From assembly GCA_018883185.1 (NCBI GenBank), contig VEQP01000004.1, forward strand, positions 58,958-122,957: 64,000 nucleotides of DNA, read 5' to 3'. The notes under the pieces are model-generated. The model had not been told where the DNA came from. It was given only the letters and a program-made list of their open reading frames with translations, and searched no databases. The translations under genes were made by a program, and so were the position numbers. Of the stretch, positions 50,830-58,719 are shown piece after piece (within the stretch, counting starts at the first letter, position 1; the number at the start of each line of letters is the position of its first letter). Source of the stretch: Nevskiaceae bacterium. Lineage in GTDB: Bacteria; Pseudomonadota; Gammaproteobacteria; Steroidobacterales; Steroidobacteraceae.

Positions 50830-51606
50830 TTACGATAAGTCGCGCATATGACAGCTTGATTGCATAGGCGCATCGTGCACGCGCATCACGCCATCCAAAG
50901 ATTGAGGTTGGCTGGACGGCCCCATTTGCGGCAGCAATCGCCCCTGCATCGCGACGAACTGACCTGCGGCGTCGAACTCGAGTACGGTAGGTGGCACGAA
51001 CGGTCGCATGAGCAGCGATGCAGCGTCGAGGCGCACGACAGTACGGGTGTTTCGTAATGCAGCCCCTGTGGCGCTGTGCTCGGCGCGGCTCGCGCGTAAA
51101 CGCAGGGTCAAACCCTGATCGGCCACCAGATAAGGGAATTCCAACTCCGCGCCGCGACGCAACTCGTCAAGTCGACCTTGCAAAAACGGCACGAGCAACG
51201 GACCCGCAATCATTATTGTCGGCGCGGGGAGCACGACCGTCCGTTCCTGCGCGCCGGCACGGATCTGCACCCGCACTCGATCGCCGTCGCGCACCGCCTT
51301 CACGTCCTGCCCGACCGACTCGCGTCGCAGCCGGTAACGGACCCACGACTCACCTTGCAGATCCACCTGCTCGTGCGCGACCAGCCGCCCCTCGGCATCC
51401 CGCCACTCGCTGACCACCGCATCACCACATCGACCTGCGCCCACCGCAAAGCGAGCCCCGCGAGCCGCCGCCGTAGTCACCTCCGCATCACCTACCAGCG
51501 TGGCCGCTGTGGCGTCTTCGACACTGGAAACCAACCCGACGCCGAGAGCGAACACGGACAGCACCGTACGCCATGCGGTCCGTGGGGCGGCAAAGCGTGG
51601 CTTCAC
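50830..51606 (-). CDS. Secreted protein of unknown function in the lipid-remodelling operon
   Basis: I do not recognise this family. The 258-residue precursor has a basic N-terminus and a hydrophobic segment (VLSVFALGVGLVSSV), probably cleaved after ATA. The mature part is mostly beta, with many short charged and aliphatic stretches (EQVDLQGESWVRYRLRRES, RDGDRVRVQIRAG, GLTLRLRASRAEH) and a single Cys pair candidate (GRCGD and SSCHM). Its ATG overlaps the plcP stop and the glycosyltransferase starts 5 bases after its own stop. It is therefore firmly part of the operon and probably acts in the periplasm, perhaps binding lipid. That role is a guess from context. Confidence 0.7.
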   Translation of the reverse strand: MKPRFAAPRTAWRTVLSVFALGVGLVSSVEDATAATLVGDAEVTTAAARGARFAVGAGRCGDAVVSEWRDAEGRLVAHEQVDLQGESWVRYRLRRESVGQDVKAVRDGDRVRVQIRAGAQERTVVLPAPTIMIAGPLLVPFLQGRLDELRRGAELEFPYLVADQGLTLRLRASRAEHSATGAALRNTRTVVRLDAASLLMRPFVPPTVLEFDAAGQFVAMQGRLLPQMGPSSQPQSLDGVMRVHDAPMQSSCHMRDLS

Positions 51607-52409
51607 GCTGCGTCCTGGACGGGCGTCTGCGGGGCCACGACGCGCACGCCTGCCTGCATCTCGGTCCAGTTCCAGATCGCGAGCGAACCGTTACGATCCT
51701 CGATGAGTGCAGAGCAACTCTCCACCCAGTCGCCATCGTTGCAGTAGAGCACGCCACCCAGTTGACTGATCTCGGCCCGGTGTATGTGGCCGCAGACGAC
51801 CCCGTCGACGCCGCGGCGCTGCACCTCGTGCGCCACCGCCTGCTCGAAGCTCGAGATGTAACTCACCGCGTTCTTCACTTTGTGCTTGAGGTAGTTCGCG
51901 AGCGACCAGTAGTCGTAGCCAAAATAGCGGCGGATACGGTTGAAGTGTCGGTTCATCTCGATCGAGAAGTCGTAGGCATGCGAGCCGAGTGCTGCAAGCC
52001 ACGGGCTGCACTTGACCACGCTGTCGAACTCGTCGCCGTGCAGCACAAGCAGCCGTTCGCCGCGCGCCGTGGTGTGGATGCAGTCGCGCAAGATCTCGAG
52101 GTTGCCGAAGCAGGTGCCGGCGAACTCGCGAAAATCCTCGTCATGGTTGCCGGGCACGTACACCACCCGCGTGCCATGTTTAGCCTTGCCGAGGATGGTG
52201 CGCACGACGTTGTTGTGCTCCTGCGGCCAGTAGAAATTCTTGCGCAGGCTCCACAGATCGACCACATCGCCCACCAGATACAGGTTCTCGGTGTGCACGT
52301 CGCGAAGGAAATCGAGCAGTGCGGTCGCGTTGCAACCTCGGGTGCCGAGGTGGATGTCAGAGATGAAGACGCTGCGAACCCAGTGACGCGGATTTTGAGC
52401 AGGACTCAT
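51603..52409 (-). CDS. plcP: PlcP-type metallophosphoesterase (phosphate-starvation phospholipase C)
   Basis: The 268 residues form a calcineurin-type phosphoesterase of the LpxH superfamily. Metal ligands are Asp18 and His20 (FISDIHLGTRGCNATALLD), Asp48 (LVGDVVDLW), Asn88 to Asp90 (VPGNHDEDFREFAG), His124 (LVLHGDEFDSVV) and the GHIH at 207-210. The segments YWPQEHNNVV, YWSLANYLKHKVK and NDGDWVESCSALIE are those I know from Sinorhizobium PlcP, which releases diacylglycerol from phospholipids under phosphate limitation. They are not those of LpxH. I chose the ATG giving MSPAQN; a GTG 8 codons earlier is possible. It heads a four-gene operon behind phoB-phoR-phoU-dsbB. Confidence 0.85.
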   Translation of the reverse strand: MSPAQNPRHWVRSVFISDIHLGTRGCNATALLDFLRDVHTENLYLVGDVVDLWSLRKNFYWPQEHNNVVRTILGKAKHGTRVVYVPGNHDEDFREFAGTCFGNLEILRDCIHTTARGERLLVLHGDEFDSVVKCSPWLAALGSHAYDFSIEMNRHFNRIRRYFGYDYWSLANYLKHKVKNAVSYISSFEQAVAHEVQRRGVDGVVCGHIHRAEISQLGGVLYCNDGDWVESCSALIEDRNGSLAIWNWTEMQAGVRVVAPQTPVQDAA

Positions 52410-52433
52410 GCGCGCGAAGGTTGCGCGCGGCAC

Positions 52434-52462
52434 ATGACGCTGAAGTTAATGCAGCGTTAAAT
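52434..52462 (-). promoter_or_regulatory. Weak Pho-box-like repeats upstream of plcP
   Basis: On the minus strand ATTTAAC, CATTAAC and GCGTCAT follow one another with 4-base spacers, again an 11-base period in the short gap between dsbB and plcP. The first two recall the ATGTAAC unit of the pstS site. No convincing -10 lies 10 bases downstream (CAACCT), so this is weaker than the other three sites. Confidence 0.35.
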
Positions 52463-52983
52463 TATTGCGACGATTGAACCGCGCCGCGCCGCAGCAGGTT
52501 GGCCCACAGCCCCCACACCATCAGCGCGAGCACACAAAGAAACACCCACGCCGGCATGGAGAGGCCGAGGAAGGTCCAGTCGATTTTCTGGCACTCACCG
52601 GCTCCGAACAGCACTTTCTTCAAGACCGTAGCGAGCGGGAACACATCGAGCATGTAATCAAGACTCGCGCCGCAGGCGGGCACCGAGCCTTCCGGCAGCC
52701 CTTGGATGTACACGTGTCGCCCCGACACATAGAGCGGAAAAAGCGCCGCCAGGCCCAAGAGACCCAAATAAAACCGCTGCCAGCCTATGCCGGCTGGCGC
52801 ATGTAGCGCGGCTGCGAGGAACACGGCGCCGAGGATCACCACGCCAACCCGCTGAAACATGCACAGCGGACAGGGCTCGAAGCCGAGCGCGCGCTCGGCG
52901 TAGAGCGCGTAGGCCATCATGGCCACGCACGCGAGGAAGCCGGCGAGATTGGCGAGGCGCCGCTGCGCCAAAGACAGCGTCAA
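52462..52983 (-). CDS. dsbB: Disulfide bond formation protein DsbB
   Basis: Quinone reductase of the inner membrane that reoxidises DsbA. The 173 residues form four membrane helices. The first periplasmic loop has the redox pair Cys38-Cys41 (EPCPLCMFQR), the second has Cys104 and Cys131 (VPACGASLDYML, GAGECQKIDW), and RVG follows the first pair as usual. The start is a TTG overlapping the phoU stop (TTGA), giving translational coupling. Its place inside a pho operon is unusual. Confidence 0.95.
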   Translation of the reverse strand: MTLSLAQRRLANLAGFLACVAMMAYALYAERALGFEPCPLCMFQRVGVVILGAVFLAAALHAPAGIGWQRFYLGLLGLAALFPLYVSGRHVYIQGLPEGSVPACGASLDYMLDVFPLATVLKKVLFGAGECQKIDWTFLGLSMPAWVFLCVLALMVWGLWANLLRRGAVQSSQ

Positions 52984-53708
52984 GCCTTGCCCCCGCGCTG
53001 CTTCAATTCGCTCTCAACATCTTCGATGCGCACGTGCCGAATGTCCTTGCCGTGCACCATGAACACCACGTACTCGCAGATGTTCTTGGCGTGATCGCCG
53101 ATGCGCTCGAGCGCCCGCACCACCCACATCACATCGATAACACGACGGATCGCCCGCGGATCTTCCATCATGAAGGTGATCGACTGGCGCTGGATCGCCT
53201 CGTATTCCTCATCGACGAGACGATCTTGCCGGGCCACACGCAACGCGGCCTCCGGGTCCATGCGCGCAAAGGCATCGAGCGAGTCGTGCACCATGCTCTG
53301 CACCACGCGACCCAAGTGTTTGACCTCACGGTATTTGTCCGCCGGGCGCTCCTCGAGCGCCAGCCGCGAGGCGATATAGCCGATTTTCTCGCACTCATCG
53401 CCCATGCGCTCAAGGTCGGTGATCGCCTTGATGATGGCAACGATCAGGCGCAGATCACTCGCCGCCGGGGCGCGCGTGGCGAGGATGCGCGAGCACTCCT
53501 CGTCGATCGAGACTTCCATCTTGTTGACCTGGAAGTCGTCGCGCGCGACCGTTTCACCGAGCAGGCTGTCGCCCTCGACTAATGCCGACACTGCCTTCGC
53601 GAGCTGCTGCTCAACGAAGCCGCCCATGGTGAGCACCTGCGAGCGGACGCGCTCGAGGTCCTCGTTGAAGCGACGCGAAATGTGTTGCGAAAGATCGGAT
53701 GTTTCCAT
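52980..53708 (-). CDS. phoU: Phosphate signalling regulator PhoU
   Basis: Links PstSCAB activity to PhoR, keeping the Pho regulon off when phosphate is plentiful. The 242-residue all-helical protein has two PhoU repeats, with metal-binding motifs of the family: SIDEECSRILATRAPAASDL, DLERMGDECEKIGYIA in the first, and RALERIGDHAKNICEYVVFM in the second. It follows phoR by 52 bases and is away from the pst operon, unlike E. coli, where phoU follows pstB. Confidence 0.97.
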   Translation of the reverse strand: METSDLSQHISRRFNEDLERVRSQVLTMGGFVEQQLAKAVSALVEGDSLLGETVARDDFQVNKMEVSIDEECSRILATRAPAASDLRLIVAIIKAITDLERMGDECEKIGYIASRLALEERPADKYREVKHLGRVVQSMVHDSLDAFARMDPEAALRVARQDRLVDEEYEAIQRQSITFMMEDPRAIRRVIDVMWVVRALERIGDHAKNICEYVVFMVHGKDIRHVRIEDVESELKQRGGKA

Positions 53709-53760
53709 GGCGACAAGCCCTCGAAGGTGATCGACTGCAGCCCGTTACGCTTCAGCCCTT

Positions 53761-55050
53761 TTAAGCAGAATAGCGAGTGTCGTCCGCCAATGCGACAGGC
53801 TCGTGTACCAGCCGCAGCGGCGGGAAGTGGCAACTGAAGGTGCTGCCGCGCCCCTCGACGCTCTCGACTTTAAGCTGGCCACCATGTCGCTGCAGCACGT
53901 GGCGCACGATGGCAAGCCCGAGCCCGGAGCCACCCGCATCGCGTGCGCGCCCAGCATCCACACGGTAAAACCGCTCGGTGAGACGCGGCAAATGTTCCTC
54001 GGAAATCCCGGGACCCGTGTCTGTGACCGAGAAATGACCGCCGAGTTCATCGACCCACCAGCGCAGCGTGATCGCCCCGCCTGCGGGCGTGTACTTCACG
54101 GCGTTGTCTAGCAAATTGGAGAACGCCGAGTGGATGAGCCCAGGGTCGCCCATCAAGCCGTCCGGCGACTCCACCCGCATCTCGATCGTGTGGCGACCCG
54201 CATCGCGGGCCGCGGCATCCTTGCGCAGCAGCGCGAGCAGTGCGGCAATATCGATCGGGTTGCCGACGACCTGCTCATCGGTCGCCTCGAGTCGAGACAA
54301 CTCGAGAAGATCAGCGATGATCGCCGTCATCCGCTCAGCCTGACGGCGCATCTCGAGCAGCGGCGGGCGTAGATCGGCGGGCAGATCCTCATCGAGCGCG
54401 AGCGTCTCGAGATAGCCTGCGATCACGGTGAGCGGCGAGCGCAATTCGTGCGAGGCATTGGCCACGAAATCCTTGCGCATGGTCTCGAGGTGCGCCTGCC
54501 GGGTCACATCGCGCACCAGCAGGAACATCTGCCCCTCGCCGTAGGGCACGGCTTGGAACTCGATGCAGAAGGCCTCACCGATACGCGGATGCACTCGCAA
54601 GCCCGCGCTGAAATCACCCTTTTCCAAATAACGTGCAAACTCAGGCACGCGCACGAGGCTGCTGATCTGCAGGCCGAAGTCAGTCTTGCGGCGCAGTCCT
54701 AGCAGTTCGCCCGCCTTGCGATTGAACCAAACGATCTCGCGCAGGGGGTTCAGCGCCACCACGCCATCGGGCATGGAGGCGGTCGAGCGGCGCAGCTCGC
54801 GGAACAGGCGCAGGATGCGCTGCTTGTGAAAGCGCTTGCGCCGATGCAGCCGCGAGACCTGCGAGACCAGATCGCCCCACAGACCGCCCGCATCCGGCGG
54901 ATCACGCCGATTGCGATTGCGCAGCCAATGATCGAACTGGTGCAGGTTGACGAGATGCCGCGTGAGCTCGACGGCGAGCGCACCGCAGATGCCCCACCAG
55001 AGGTGACCGATGAGGCCGCCAATCACCGCCCCGATCGCCACCACGAGCAC
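53761..55050 (-). CDS. phoR: Phosphate regulon sensor histidine kinase PhoR
   Basis: Inner-membrane kinase that phosphorylates PhoB when phosphate is scarce. The 429 residues include a hydrophobic N-terminus (VVAIGAVIGGLIGHLWWGICG), a basic linker and a PAS domain with SMPDGVVALNPLREIVWFN. The H-box is FVANASHELRSPLTVIAGYL (His201), the N-box FSNLLDNAVKYTPAGG, and the G-boxes DTGPGISEEHLPRL and GGSGLGLAIV. The start is GTG; no ATG exists upstream before phoB, 50 bases away. The extracytoplasmic part is minimal, as in E. coli PhoR. Confidence 0.96.
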   Translation of the reverse strand: MLVVAIGAVIGGLIGHLWWGICGALAVELTRHLVNLHQFDHWLRNRNRRDPPDAGGLWGDLVSQVSRLHRRKRFHKQRILRLFRELRRSTASMPDGVVALNPLREIVWFNRKAGELLGLRRKTDFGLQISSLVRVPEFARYLEKGDFSAGLRVHPRIGEAFCIEFQAVPYGEGQMFLLVRDVTRQAHLETMRKDFVANASHELRSPLTVIAGYLETLALDEDLPADLRPPLLEMRRQAERMTAIIADLLELSRLEATDEQVVGNPIDIAALLALLRKDAAARDAGRHTIEMRVESPDGLMGDPGLIHSAFSNLLDNAVKYTPAGGAITLRWWVDELGGHFSVTDTGPGISEEHLPRLTERFYRVDAGRARDAGGSGLGLAIVRHVLQRHGGQLKVESVEGRGSTFSCHFPPLRLVHEPVALADDTRYSA

Positions 55051-55100
55051 GAGCCGCCACAGCGCGTAGGCCCAGTCCTCAAAACCGTTGTTCAGATCCG

Positions 55101-55796
<696 letters not shown>

Positions 55797-55829
55797 CAGG
55801 GGAAGTCGGGTGGTCCTTGTTTCAGCCAT

Positions 55830-55863
55830 ATTTCACCCGAGACGTGTTGCAACCCTGTGACAA
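55830..55863 (-). promoter_or_regulatory. Pho-box promoter of phoB (autoregulation)
   Basis: Two units on the minus strand, TTGTCAC and TTGCAAC, with a 4-base spacer lie directly after the tsaB stop. TGAAAT follows exactly 10 bases after the second unit as the -10. The spacing equals that at pstS and at the lipoprotein/receptor operon. Confidence 0.6.
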
Positions 55864-55864
55864 C

Positions 55865-56590
55865 TCATGCCAGCGCCCCGGGCAAGGCCTGCGGCACCTT
55901 GGCCACCTCGTTGCGCAAGTACACGGGCTGCGCCTCGGCAGGCTTGAGAATGCGGCCCGCGGCCCACTCCGCGCGCGCAAGCGGCAGCAGCTCGCGCGCC
56001 TGCGGCAAAACGTCGGCAAAGATTTCATTGAGCGTGACCCCCGCCGCATGAAGCTCGCAAAGCTGCGGATACGCCCGAAACCCATGCCCCGCGCCAACCC
56101 AAACACCCGGCACTTCGGGCAGCACTACCTCACCGGGCGGTCGCACGGACTCGGGGAACATCAAAACGGGTAGACCATCGTCCCCTCGTGCGAAGGCCGC
56201 TGTGTAAACCTCGCCCATACGCGCATCGTTACAGACGAGCACATGCGTCGCCGCGGGTGCACGCTGCAGCGCCTGCAAGGCCGAGGCGCCGAGTGTCGAC
56301 ACCGCGAGCACCGGCAACCCTGCGCCAAACGCCAAGCCCTGAGTCACGGCTGCAGCGAGGCGCAATCCAGTGAAGCTGCCCGGCCCGCGCGCAAAGGCGA
56401 TCGCGCCGAGTTCCTGCAAGCGAAGTCCCGCCTCCGCGAGCAGGCTGTCGACCATCGGCAGGATCAGTTCCGCATGGCCGCGAGGCGCTTCGACCGAGCG
56501 CGTGAGCACACGCTCCGGCTGACCGGGCAAGCACACGCCGAGTGCCGCCGAGCAGGCTTCAGTCGAGGTATCGAGCGCTAGCAGGTGCAT
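55865..56590 (-). CDS. tsaB: tRNA threonylcarbamoyladenosine biosynthesis protein TsaB
   Basis: Non-catalytic partner of TsaD in making t6A37 of ANN-reading tRNAs. The 241 residues belong to the ASKHA fold: LLALDTSTEACSAALGV at the start, then HAELILPMVDSLLAEAGL, LGAIAFARGPGSFTGLRLA and VLVCNDARMGEVYTAAFA. It lacks the metal site of TsaD, as expected. It stands 26 bases after the helicase gene, and its stop abuts the phoB Pho box. Confidence 0.96.
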   Translation of the reverse strand: MHLLALDTSTEACSAALGVCLPGQPERVLTRSVEAPRGHAELILPMVDSLLAEAGLRLQELGAIAFARGPGSFTGLRLAAAVTQGLAFGAGLPVLAVSTLGASALQALQRAPAATHVLVCNDARMGEVYTAAFARGDDGLPVLMFPESVRPPGEVVLPEVPGVWVGAGHGFRAYPQLCELHAAGVTLNEIFADVLPQARELLPLARAEWAAGRILKPAEAQPVYLRNEVAKVPQALPGALA

Positions 56591-56616
56591 GCGGCGTCAC
56601 AGTCCTTAGGGTCGCT

Positions 56617-58557
56617 TCAACGCAAACGTCGCAGGAAGCGCAGTGCCTCCTGGAGTGACTGCGTCGCCGGCATGGGAGGCAGACTCGCGCGAAACACGCG
56701 GCCGTAACTCTTGCCGAGCAGACGCGGATCACAGATGACGATCATGCCACGGTCCGTCTCGCTGCGGATGAGCCGCCCCACGCCCTGCTTGAGGGCGAGC
56801 ACGGCCTCGGGCAGTTGATAATCACGAAAAGCATTGCCGCCGCGACGCTGCAGGTACTCGATGCGCGCTTTGGTGAGCGGATCGTCGGGTGAAGCGAACG
56901 GCAACTTCTCGATGATCACGAGGCGCAGCGCCTCGCCCTTCACGTCCACCCCTTCCCAAAAACTCGCCGTACCGAGCAGCACCGCATTGCCGTGCTCACG
57001 AAACTCGCGCAGCAACCGCTCTCGCGGCCCCTCGCCCTGCACGAGAATCGGCACCTCGGCCGCGCCATCCCAGCGCGCTCGCAACTCGGCCGCTCCCTGC
57101 GCGAGCGCACGGTGACTCGTGAAGAGTATGAACGCGCCCCCGCCCGACACTTCAAGCAGCGGCAGACTTGCGCCAATGACCGCAGGCACGAAGGCGGGGC
57201 TGGAGGGCTCAGGCATCGACGCCGGCAGATACAGCATCGCCTGCTGCTCGAAATCAAAGGGGCTCGCAATGCGCAGGCTTCTCGCTTGCTCGAGGCCGAG
57301 CCGCGAGGCGAAGTGACTGAAATCATCACTCTCTCCCGAAGGCACCGAGAGCGTGGCCGAGGTGAAGATCCAGGCCGCCGGGCGCGCCTCGATCAAGCCC
57401 CGAAAGCGCGCCGCGATATCAAAGGGCAGCAATCCCAAAGAATACCCGCGCCCCGTGAACTCGACCGTACGCGCACCCTCGTCATCACCACAAAGCGTGA
57501 TGCGCTCGAATGCACTGGCGAGTTCGATCGCGCGCGTCGCCACCTGTGCGACCGCGGGCTCACGCGAGGCATCGGCGAGGGTGGTCGCGTAGTCGCGCAG
57601 CGCTGCCACTACGGCCAGTTGCGCGGACTCGAGATCCGCGGAGAGCTCTTCCCAGCGTAAGCGCGCACCCGGTCGGGCGCTGCCGGCCAGCGTCGCGAGC
57701 ACCGCCGATATCGCCGCCTCAACCGCCCGGCCGGCGTTGCCGATCTCGGCGAGCGAACCGCCTGCGCGCAGCAGCGATGCGCGCCCTTCGGCCAGTGCCA
57801 TCTCGACCTGCCGACTGCTCACCGAGACACCAAAGAATTGGGTCGCCAGATCCGGCAACTGGTGCGCCTCATCGAGGATCACCGCATCGGCCGTGCCCAA
57901 AAGATCACCGAAGCCGTCTTCTTTCAAGGCCAGATCAGCGAGCAGCAAGTGATGATTCACGATCACAAGATCCGCGCCCTGCGCCTCGCGCCGCGCCGCC
58001 ACCACATGACAGTTACCGTAGTCGCTGCAGCGCTGGCCGAGACAGTTCTCGCGCGTGGAGGTGACCTTGGGCCACAGTGCCTGGCCCTCGGTCAGACCCG
58101 GCACCTCGGCCAGATCCCCCGTCGTTGTGGTGGCCGCCCAGGCTTCGATGCGTGCGAGCAGGGGCTCACGCTTCGCGATGCCCTCGAGCGCCCCCTGGGC
58201 CAACTCGCGCTTCAAGCGATACGTGCAAAGGTAGTTGGAGCGCCCCTTGAGCAGCGCCACCTTGGCCGGCGCACCGAGTGCACCGGCAACCAGCGGCACG
58301 TCTTTGGCAAACAACTGATCTTGCAAGGTGCGCGTACCCGTGGACACCAACACCCGCGCGCCCGCGAGCAGCGCGGGCACGAGATAGGCGAAGGTCTTGC
58401 CGGTTCCGGTGCCCGCCTCGACGAGCAGCGGCGTGCGCTCGGCGAGCGACTCGGCCACCGCCTCGGCCATGCGGATCTGCGCGCGGCGGGGCAGGAACCC
58501 CGGCAGATGCCGCGCAAGCGGCCCTTCGGCGCCCAGAATGTCGTCGATCTGCTGCAT
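56617..58557 (-). CDS. yoaA: DinG/YoaA-family iron-sulfur DNA helicase
   Basis: XPD-like 5'-3' helicase. The 646 residues have Walker A LLVEAGTGTGKTFAYLVPAL and the iron-sulfur cysteines (SNYLCTYRL, ENCLGQRCSDYGNC). They also have motif II DEAH (AVILDEAHQLPDLAT), GTASFWEGVDVKGEALR and the last motif GVGRLIRSETDRG. YoaA in E. coli aids repair of replication blocks with HolC; the assignment to YoaA rather than DinG rests on length and lack of a nuclease domain. The order yoaA-tsaB is usual in gammaproteobacteria. Confidence 0.93.
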   Translation of the reverse strand: MQQIDDILGAEGPLARHLPGFLPRRAQIRMAEAVAESLAERTPLLVEAGTGTGKTFAYLVPALLAGARVLVSTGTRTLQDQLFAKDVPLVAGALGAPAKVALLKGRSNYLCTYRLKRELAQGALEGIAKREPLLARIEAWAATTTTGDLAEVPGLTEGQALWPKVTSTRENCLGQRCSDYGNCHVVAARREAQGADLVIVNHHLLLADLALKEDGFGDLLGTADAVILDEAHQLPDLATQFFGVSVSSRQVEMALAEGRASLLRAGGSLAEIGNAGRAVEAAISAVLATLAGSARPGARLRWEELSADLESAQLAVVAALRDYATTLADASREPAVAQVATRAIELASAFERITLCGDDEGARTVEFTGRGYSLGLLPFDIAARFRGLIEARPAAWIFTSATLSVPSGESDDFSHFASRLGLEQARSLRIASPFDFEQQAMLYLPASMPEPSSPAFVPAVIGASLPLLEVSGGGAFILFTSHRALAQGAAELRARWDGAAEVPILVQGEGPRERLLREFREHGNAVLLGTASFWEGVDVKGEALRLVIIEKLPFASPDDPLTKARIEYLQRRGGNAFRDYQLPEAVLALKQGVGRLIRSETDRGMIVICDPRLLGKSYGRVFRASLPPMPATQSLQEALRFLRRLR

Positions 58558-58678
58558 GGGGGCCGCACGCTACCCCCTCGCAGGGTGCCTGTCGAGCCTT
58601 GAATTCATTCGGTTTTTCCCACGACTGCCGCATTGCGGCCGACCCCGCCCGGCGCCGCCGCAGACCCGCCTCAGGCGT

Positions 58679-58684
58679 TATAAT
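58679..58684 (+). promoter_or_regulatory. Consensus -10 element upstream of pckG
   Basis: A perfect TATAAT lies 35 bases before the pckG start in an otherwise GC-rich 162-base gap. The expected -35 position holds only GC-rich sequence, so the promoter may need an activator. The remainder of the gap shows nothing else clear. Confidence 0.55.
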
Positions 58685-58719
58685 CCCGCGCTTTAGATCA
58701 CGACCTACCTATCGGAGCC

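Noticed and set aside
53709..53760. Possible Pho-box repeats upstream of phoU.
   Set aside because: GCTGAAG and GCTGCAG do not keep the 11-base period and no -10 follows at 10 bases.
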